Assembly (NCBI GenBank): GCA_025642065.1
Contig: JAODUP010000934.1
Coordinates: 255,001-319,000, forward strand
Direction: 5' to 3'
DNA: 64,000 nt
From: Paralvinella palmiformis
Taxonomy: Eukaryota > Annelida > Polychaeta > Terebellida > Alvinellidae
This document shows positions 12,412 through 21,372 of this stretch, one piece after another. Each line of letters starts with the position of its first letter. Position 1 is the first letter of the stretch. The notes under the pieces are model-generated. The model made no database searches and was not told the origin of the DNA. It saw only the letters and a list, made by a program, of their open reading frames with translations. The translations under genes and the position numbers were made by a program.

Positions 12412-14846
12412 GATGGGTGGAAGGAGCGAATGATAGAGAGAGAGATTCCGAAACAAAACCAATGTTTGCATCTCACTTTATATTAAGTTTTATCAAGGCA
12501 TAAAAAGACAGTAGAGGTAGACATGATGTTCACCACTCATCCGTAAACAGATACTTATTATAAACTGGTACTTATTATTGTGTCGCCAATAAAACGATTA
12601 ATATTATAAATTAATCGAATGTTAATAAATTAACGATTACGACAGTTGTTATAGTAGCAGGGGTGAGAATTCCCCGCGGATCGGCAGTTTCTCACGTTTT
12701 TGAAATATTTATTCCAAAAATCAACCATAAATATAATCTCAGGAAGCCTACAGGTGGCTCTAAAATTGCTCAAATTTCATTTTCCTGCTTTTTCTTTCTC
12801 TTTCGTTCTCACCCCTATAGTAAGCAGCTCTCTCAGTGCCCTCTCCATTATGGTATCCAGACACTTAGCCAACGGACATTTAGCCAATATTAGCAGGGGG
12901 GACATTTAGCCCACATTCAAAATTTTCATCTTACATCTACATTTATATTGTTATATGTTTGAGTGTGTGTGTGCTCTGTCAATATTATGTTCTCTTTATG
13001 GATGTTGCAAATATAGGCCTATCTTTAGATAAGATGTTAGCAACATAATAATTATTGCTGCTTTTGTACAATTTGTATATTTATATTAATGTATACTGTT
13101 TTCTCCGTTATTATACATAAATATAAATAATGGGAGGTTTGTTACACAGACGTTATTAACACCGTTAACTACTTAACTATATCTGGTATGTGGGTTATTA
13201 CTACTTGTATATACGGCAGATAATCTACCAGTACTAGTCTCAGAATAACCCTCTATCCAATGTTGACACATACATGTATTGCAATGTTGTTAAGATGTGA
13301 CTGTATAACCCAGGTGATATATTATAGTTTAAAAATGTGACTTCATTTTGCCTCAGTATAGAAAGCCAGTCTGAATTTAATTTGAAGCAGTGTTACACTT
13401 TCTCACGATCATAGTGTTATATCACATTGATACATACCTGCATGTTGGCTTAAATTATTGAACTAATGCTGTGATTATTATTTGATATCCAGCATTTTAG
13501 TACTGTATAAAGGTGGAAGGCCAGAGAATTCCACTTGGGAACATTTTTACATGTTGCCGTTGGAACTAAGAAATGTGCAAGGGGGGTGATCATCAGCAAG
13601 CTAATAATAGCCCACCAAACCAAATTGTTCAATGGATTCAGTTTCATCAGCATCAAGTGAGCGAATATTTTCAAACTTTGTAAATATTCACACTAAAGTG
13701 CATTATCTTCTATGCAACAGTAAAGCTTTTAAGATGGTATTCTGCTATAGGATTCTCAGAGGCAGTGCTGAATTAGATTATTTAACTGTTCAGATAGACA
13801 ATATTCACTTTGTGTGCAGAAGAACAATAACTGTCATTATTTTGTTATATTCCTACTATTCATGTAGACATTCATCCCTGGTGAAAAGATCATGAACTAT
13901 TCAAGAATCATGCACGAAAAATTCATGCACATAATTCATTAATGGTTCTTGAACATGAAATGGTCCTATTCATGAAAAGTTCATGAACATTTCAAGGCAC
14001 ATAGTTCATGAACTGTTCATGAACGTTTCAATGCACATGGTCCATGATCACAGTTCATGAACGGTTCTTGAACATGAAATGGTCCTATTCATGAAGAGTT
14101 CATGAAATTTTCAAAGTACAGAGTTCAGGAACTGTTCCTACACCCTTATATTTTACACATGAATGTCTACATGAATAGTGGGAATATAACCGAATAATGA
14201 CATTTATTGTTCTTCTGCACACAAAGTTAATATTGTCTATCTGAACAGTTAAATAATCTAATTCAGCACTGCCTCTGAGAACCCTATAGCAGAATACCAT
14301 CTTAAAAGCTTTACTGTTGCATAGAAGATTGTGCACTTTAGTGTGAATATTTACAAAGTTTGAAAATATTCGCTCACTTGATGCTGATGAAACTGACTCC
14401 ATTGAACATTTTGTGTAGTGGACTATTAATAGCTTGCTGATGATTACACTTTTTTGATGATACCCGCGCGTATATATGTGTGTCGGGGTGACTTCTCGTC
14501 TCCGCTGATCCATCAGTCATTCTCGCTGCCTAATCGACTTTGATCTATTTCTGGTTTCTCCCCCCCCCCACACACACACCACCCGAACATATTAGTCAGC
14601 AGATTCTCGGATGATCGGTTTCGCGGCCTTAGTGACGCCATATCCGGTGCAGAGTTGACATCACTTCCTGGATACAGTGGTTCAATGGTCTGTAGTCAGC
14701 ATGGCACAAGAAACAATGAATATATGACAACAATTAGATGTAAAAAGGAACCAGATAACATTACAGAACCCAAGGCTAATCGTAAGTAGTACAGGCACAT
14801 ACACATACACACGCACGCACGCATGCATGCACACACACACACACAC

Positions 14847-14889
<43 letters not shown>

Positions 14890-17800
14890 GCATGCATGCA
14901 TGCAAATATGCATGCATACATACATACAAACATAATACATACCTACATGCTTACATACATACGTACACTACATACATACGTTCACAGCACGACACAGGCA
15001 CACCCCATTCAACTGACTATCAAACTTGAGGAACACTTTTTACATATTTATTCAACAGCCTATATGAAAAATTTACTGATAACGACGGGTTCAGTTCCAT
15101 TTCCAAGGTAATAGTTACGGTAGTGCACCCGAAACCTGCAGTCTGTGGAAAACACTTGTTCTCTGAAAACATATTCGATAATATCCAGCAAGCTGTCGCT
15201 GCACTGAAATGTTTGACCATTAGCAGAGCGTATTCCGTTTTACTGGAACACCTATATGGCGATAAGGGAAAATTAGATAATAAACGACGGTAGAAGATTA
15301 CCTTTAGGTGATCATCATATTATCCATTAAACATTTTGTAATTTGGGAAAAGCTTCCATATATGTTTCCTCGTGGGGGGGGGGCGGAGAACCCTCTAAGG
15401 GGTCTGCACTATTCACCACCATTGGTTATAAGCATTGCGTTGACGGGAGTTGGCGTCCGTATGATTTAAAAACAAATTATTGCTGCTAAGCAACATTTCA
15501 TGAAATGCCACCTCAAACGGCAAAATAGACCTTTAGGTAATAACAGGAGCCATTCCCTCCATCAAATCTTAGAATCGATCAAGTCCGGGGGGGGGGGGAA
15601 TTAATGGTCCACATTAGTACAAGCCAGTTTTCTTCAATGGTGTTCTTTAGTCTCAGTCTCTTGGAAATTCACAGGACTTCGATCAAGGCTGTGTACACCT
15701 TCCAGTCCTCGGTGTACCAGTCGTACGCCTTCCGGTTATCAGCGGAGAAGTTGTACGCCTTCCGGTCATCGGTGGAACAGTCCATTTAAAATAGGCGGGG
15801 GAATTAGGTAGAACACTTTCATTCAAGCCAATTCAGAAATCTGAGAATGACTTATCGGATAGCTCTATAATCCGACCCCCCCGCTGTTCAAAGGGGGGTG
15901 CTGGTGCCAAACAGGATATCTGAATCTTATAAACAACGTGGGCTGTTATCCACTAAATGAGAGGAAATACGCACCAATAAAATATTCAAAGCGGTCACAT
16001 CACCTGACAGCGAAATCTTTCTCTCGATTCCTAATCCAGAACAGAGATCCCGCTGCGCTTTGGTAGGAAATATATTTCGATCAGCTTGTTTTGTCTTTGA
16101 GCAGATAATAAACGGAGGGATGTTTCAAGATCGCATCGTATTTGGTCGCAAACAGTAAGCGCAAATTTAATGCAACAAATTAGGACATCACATAAACGAT
16201 TATGTCATCTTTTATCCTCAAACTATCAACTCAAATATGCTTTTGAGGCACCCACAGAATAACAATTAACTAGACTCTCTACATTTATAAAGCTGCATCT
16301 CGAAGATGCTGGGTGCCAAAAGAACAGCGTCCATTCTATAACAAAACACAAAAAAAAACTACTACTGACCGATATACTGAAAAATGCCAACAGCTCAGGG
16401 AGTTTCGAACATCCTGTTTTTGAATCAGTGTTACATCTCGATTCGACTCAACCGATCATTTATAACAGGAATTCCTTTACCCCGTCATTTACGAAACCCG
16501 TCAGGATGTTATTGATTGGTTGTGCGTTCTTCAGCAACAACGAATTTATCAGATCCGGAAAGCCTTGTGCTTAAAAACCGAATGCAACTGTCAAGGGATG
16601 GCGGTCCACCAGCTGAGAAACTCTACAGTTCCGTTCTCTTCCTACAAATGGTGCTATCAACGAAAGACGAACGACCCAATAGCTTAAAACGGACTAGACA
16701 TGTACGACTCGCAATCATTCGCGATGCAGTACGGACTATCGTGTCTTCAGCACAGTATATTCAATTAAATTTGTCGAATTTTAAATACTACCTCATTCAA
16801 AGACATAATTATCATTGTAAACAAATAAACAAACGTTCGATCGACTTCCGCATATTGCAATACGTCAACAAATCTCAGTCGACATGCTAGAGTATGGCGA
16901 GTTATTTCCATGGACGAAGTGGAACAATATCAAGCCTGGTGAAACACACAAGGGTAATATATGTTTAATGTATATATATATGTGTGTGTGTGTGTGTGTG
17001 GATGTATGTACGTGTATGTGTGCAGGTGCCCGTTTACAGTATTTGGCTAACCAGTGATGACATCTTTAATATCCTCGTTTCATCTTGAAGCTGATTCGAT
17101 TATTATCACTTTTTTCATATTTATTCCGTTCTTCCGTGATTATTACAGCAGCGTTTTGCTATTGTGAACGACTCACCCTAATCTACATTGTAATTCCATT
17201 GCGATGTTAGTCATCAGCTTGACGCATTCAAGCCGCTAAATTACATGCTACATGTTTTAGAGATTCCATCAAAGCATTCCACCAGATTGAACAATTCCTG
17301 TCGTTCTTTTTCCAATCCATCATATTATCAGTAAAACACTGGTTGTTGATATTCCGTCTTCTTTTGATTAGTTATCTGCCATTACATATTTCAAGGCGAA
17401 CCCTGAAGAGAATGGGCGAACGCATCCAGGCCTATCTACCCATGACTGATGTGCCGAACCTCCCGCAGATGGCTCAAATGAAAACCAAGCTGCTAACATT
17501 TTGTCTAATCACTGGTGTTTATCATTGTGATAAGGTTGGGCCTGTTGTTGTTGTACGTCCCAGTGATGACCCACCATATAGCTTGTTAGACCCCGTCGAA
17601 TGTCTTCTTGTAATCTATGAAAAATGATATAAATATAATTAGTGTCGTAAATATTCCTCGCTAAGGATTTTGAGGTTCAAGATCTGTTCGTTGATGATCC
17701 TTCCCGACCTACACCCACTTTGCTCCTCTATGATGGCTGCCGTTTGCGTCTTCTTCTGTTCGATCTTCAGTACGACGTTGCTTGAATGACCATTAAGGCT

Positions 17801-18982
17801 GATTGTGGGGTTCTTTTAGAACGGGTGGGGGAGGGGGTGAATGGTTGGTTGCATATTAAAACAAAAAGGTCTGCGCACATGGTGTGGACAATGCTCCTGT
17901 CTGTCATATATTGCTACTCACCTTTGTTATCACACCCAGCATATAGTATTCTTTAGCAATGTTTGTTCTGTGGAGTATCATCCAAATAATCAGATGTTAA
18001 TGCATTTCCTGGAACGATCAATACTCTGAGGGGAAAATCGAGTTATAATAAGTCCGTTGCCGAGTGGCTTATGGCATCATTATGGCCCAGAAAACTAACG
18101 CCATCTATCTGTCTGTCCTCGCTTCCCATGAAGCTAATATCCAGTTATATTCAGGATATTTGACCGAGTTATTTCCATCTGATGTAAATAAGGGCCTGAA
18201 ATTCCATCTTTCGTAGATGATGTTTCCCCTACCACGTATCTTGCCTCTTGGTACGTTAGTAGCACACCTGACATACTCATGTGCTGCGGAAAGAACGTCA
18301 ATGCAGATGATGTACAGCTGAAGGTGCGATCACTGTTTACCGGGATTACGAACAATGTGTGTGTGTGTGTGTGTGTGTGTGGGTGAATGAAACATCCGTA
18401 TTATATTACCTAGGCTGACTGGACATACTTTAAACTAGTAGCATCGATAGCTTGTTTATGAAATATGAATGATTTTCCATTCTATTAAATGGAAACGGTC
18501 AGTTTCAAATCGGGAATGCTTTGTCAATAATTTCTATCAACGGCAGTAGCATCTCATTTATCGCTGATTATTAATAAATTAATTCTACGACATTGAATTT
18601 TTTTTTAAGAATGAAGTCTTCGGCGTGATGATAACTATTTAGTTTTGTATTGTAAATTCAGCAAAGGAAGCACAAGGACACTGGATTAAAGACGTCCAAA
18701 CTACCAGAGTTATGACAGCCGCAATAAACAAGTCTTCAGTATAGAAAATAAAGATTTAATTGAGCAAAAAGCGGAACAGTTTCTCACCATTGTAATAGGG
18801 CATCCATTAAACGTACTTATGCATACATTCATACTCACATACATGCACGCACGCATACACACATACGTACACACACACACACACAACATATATATAGCTC
18901 TCTCCCTCTTTATATATACATATATACAGAGGGAGAGAGCTTCTTTTGTTTTACTATAATATGTATGTGTGAAAATATAAAT

Positions 18983-19027
<45 letters not shown>

Positions 19028-19314
19028 TATATCCTATAATTTATCATGTGTATTCGTGTATACGAAGAACTACAGTAACTGTATTCATATACATGTTTCC
19101 TACGATGTTTTGTGTGCATTTGTTAATAAGATTATGCTTATACTTTACAAATAATGAATAAATATATATCTACTTTTGTATTTTTGTCTGAAATTAAAGC
19201 TTCTTCTTAATCCTGTCTTGTTAAAAAGTGCATATACTCAACTATATTTGGGGACGAAAGTTCAGGGTATTTGTACTTAAAATACACTTCCCGCTTACAC
19301 AATCCAGTACTCAT

Positions 19315-19348
<34 letters not shown>

Positions 19349-21236
19349 AGATATATTGCATAGTAAAGCAAATGGGTTGGAAGAAAGGGCTAGACAGACA
19401 GACACACAGACAGATAGATAAACAATGATTTGTATTAAGAAACAAGATCGTAACAAGTATTCTTTGATCCTTGCTGATTAGACGCTTTGCGCCTGCCATT
19501 AAAGAAGAGAAGACTCAAGACGAGCGGATCGACGATAAATAGTGAACACGACGGCGAGGAGGAGTCGTCTTCCGTCCAGTCGTCAGCCACATCCGATTTG
19601 AACTGTCCATCCGATGAGGCAGACCTGCTTACAACAGATCTCCGCCTCACTCCCGAGCTGCATGACGTGAACGCGTTGGATTCGAATCCCACTTCCGGTT
19701 TCGGTGACGTTTACGCATCGGAATCCAGCCTTTTATTCGATGTCAAGGACCCGTGCTTATCGAACAATCCGCAAGCTTCAGATGTCGAGGATGTAGCTAG
19801 CTCCGATGTTAAAGATAAACCTCCTAATGATGCTAGCTCCCTACTTCAAGGCAACGAGGGGACTAATGGTAAGTTTATGGGTAAATCATAACTACCACAA
19901 ACCCTACTAACACTACTAAATCTACTACCACTATTACTGTTACTACTACTACTATTACTGCTGCTACTACTACTACTACTACCTCTAGTACTACTACTAT
20001 ACTCCTTCTTCCACTTTACTACTACTACTACTACTGTTTCGGTTATTACTACTACTACTATTACTGTTTTAGTTACTACTACTATTACTACTACTACTAC
20101 TACTACTACTGCTAGTACTGTTTCGGTTATTATTACTACTACTACTACTACTGGTAGTACTGGTACTAGTACTAAAATAATAATAAAAATAATGATAATA
20201 ATAATATTTCTGGTGTACATATCGGGGACTTGAATTCCAAACTTTTTTCATATTGTGACGTGTTTCATCCGTCAGTCCGTCAGTAAAGGCGCTTTTATCA
20301 ACTGAGCGGCTTTAGCTCTAAGGTTAAATAAACCAGAAAGCAGTCGTCACCCGCAACAACACTAATGACACTCGAAACATCAGTTCCACCAACCATTAAA
20401 AATCAGTTTCGGAAATGTGTCAAGGGAGATTACATTGCTAAATAAGTATCGTTGCCATTCCAGTTATAGGGTTGCCTCCGTAGTCTAACTGGTAGCACAT
20501 TGGACCACCTCAGTAACGCGCAGTGCTCCAGAACTCTTTCCTGGAATGTTCCCGATCGGTCTTAGGTTCAAGTTTACAATACGGTCCTGTGTAAACAAAG
20601 CACTCACTCACTCAACCACTCAACCACTCATTCACTCAGTCTTATCTTTATCATTCAGCCCAGAATAAGTTGTTGTGGGAGTTCATTGCCGAGCTGCTAA
20701 AGGAGACCTCTCGGGAACGGCCCGTGAGATGGCTAGACCACTCGACCTTGACCTTCCGTATCAGCGATCCGGCCATGTTGGCTGAAATGTGGGGCAAGCA
20801 GAAGAAGAAGGGAAACATGACGTACGAGAAACTGTCCCGGGCCCTGAGGTATTACTACAAGATGAAGATTATTAGTAAGGTGGCCGGAAAGAAGTTGACC
20901 TACAGGTGAGTGTGGCCGTTTCCGTAAGTTTGACCCCCGATACGGTTCGCGTCGAAATTTGCCTCCGAATTATACAATAGACATTTTATACGCATTTCCG
21001 TTGTATTCGTTTGTTCTCAATAATGTATTACACCGAGGGAAAACTCTTTGTGTTGACATTTTTTCGTCATCAATAACTTCTCTGCGGAAGTTACTGGATG
21101 CCGTTTGACTCTCAATTGGGTACTCATTTTTAGTATATAGTAGACGATAACCTTCAGTTTATTTAAATTTTAATACATTTGATATATTTGGTCACAAATA
21201 ATTATAAGTATTATTTCATAAACAATATTAAATTTT

Positions 21237-21276
<40 letters not shown>

Positions 21277-21337
21277 TGTATATAATATTCATTTCTGGAT
21301 CTGAAAAACACGAAAATTTGTCGATAACAAGTGCAAC

Positions 21338-21372
<35 letters not shown>

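Noticed and set aside
13632..14513. Matching readings on opposite strands (VSSASSERIFSNFVNIH), which look like a duplicated protein
   Set aside because: They are the two arms of the fold-back element. Identity is explained by the inverted DNA repeat, and neither reading has further coding features.
16516..16890. Frame of 124 codons in the large ETS intron
   Set aside because: It starts with TTG, shows no family similarity or splice pattern, and its length is not remarkable for a 12.6-kb intron.
17343..17627. Frame of 94 codons including ERIQAYLPMTDVP
   Set aside because: Looks mildly protein-like but has no splice sites in matching phase for the ETS gene and no recognised family. I could not support it as an exon.
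19846..20251. Valine-rich and serine-rich minus-strand frames
   Set aside because: Products of the (ACT)n trinucleotide tract.
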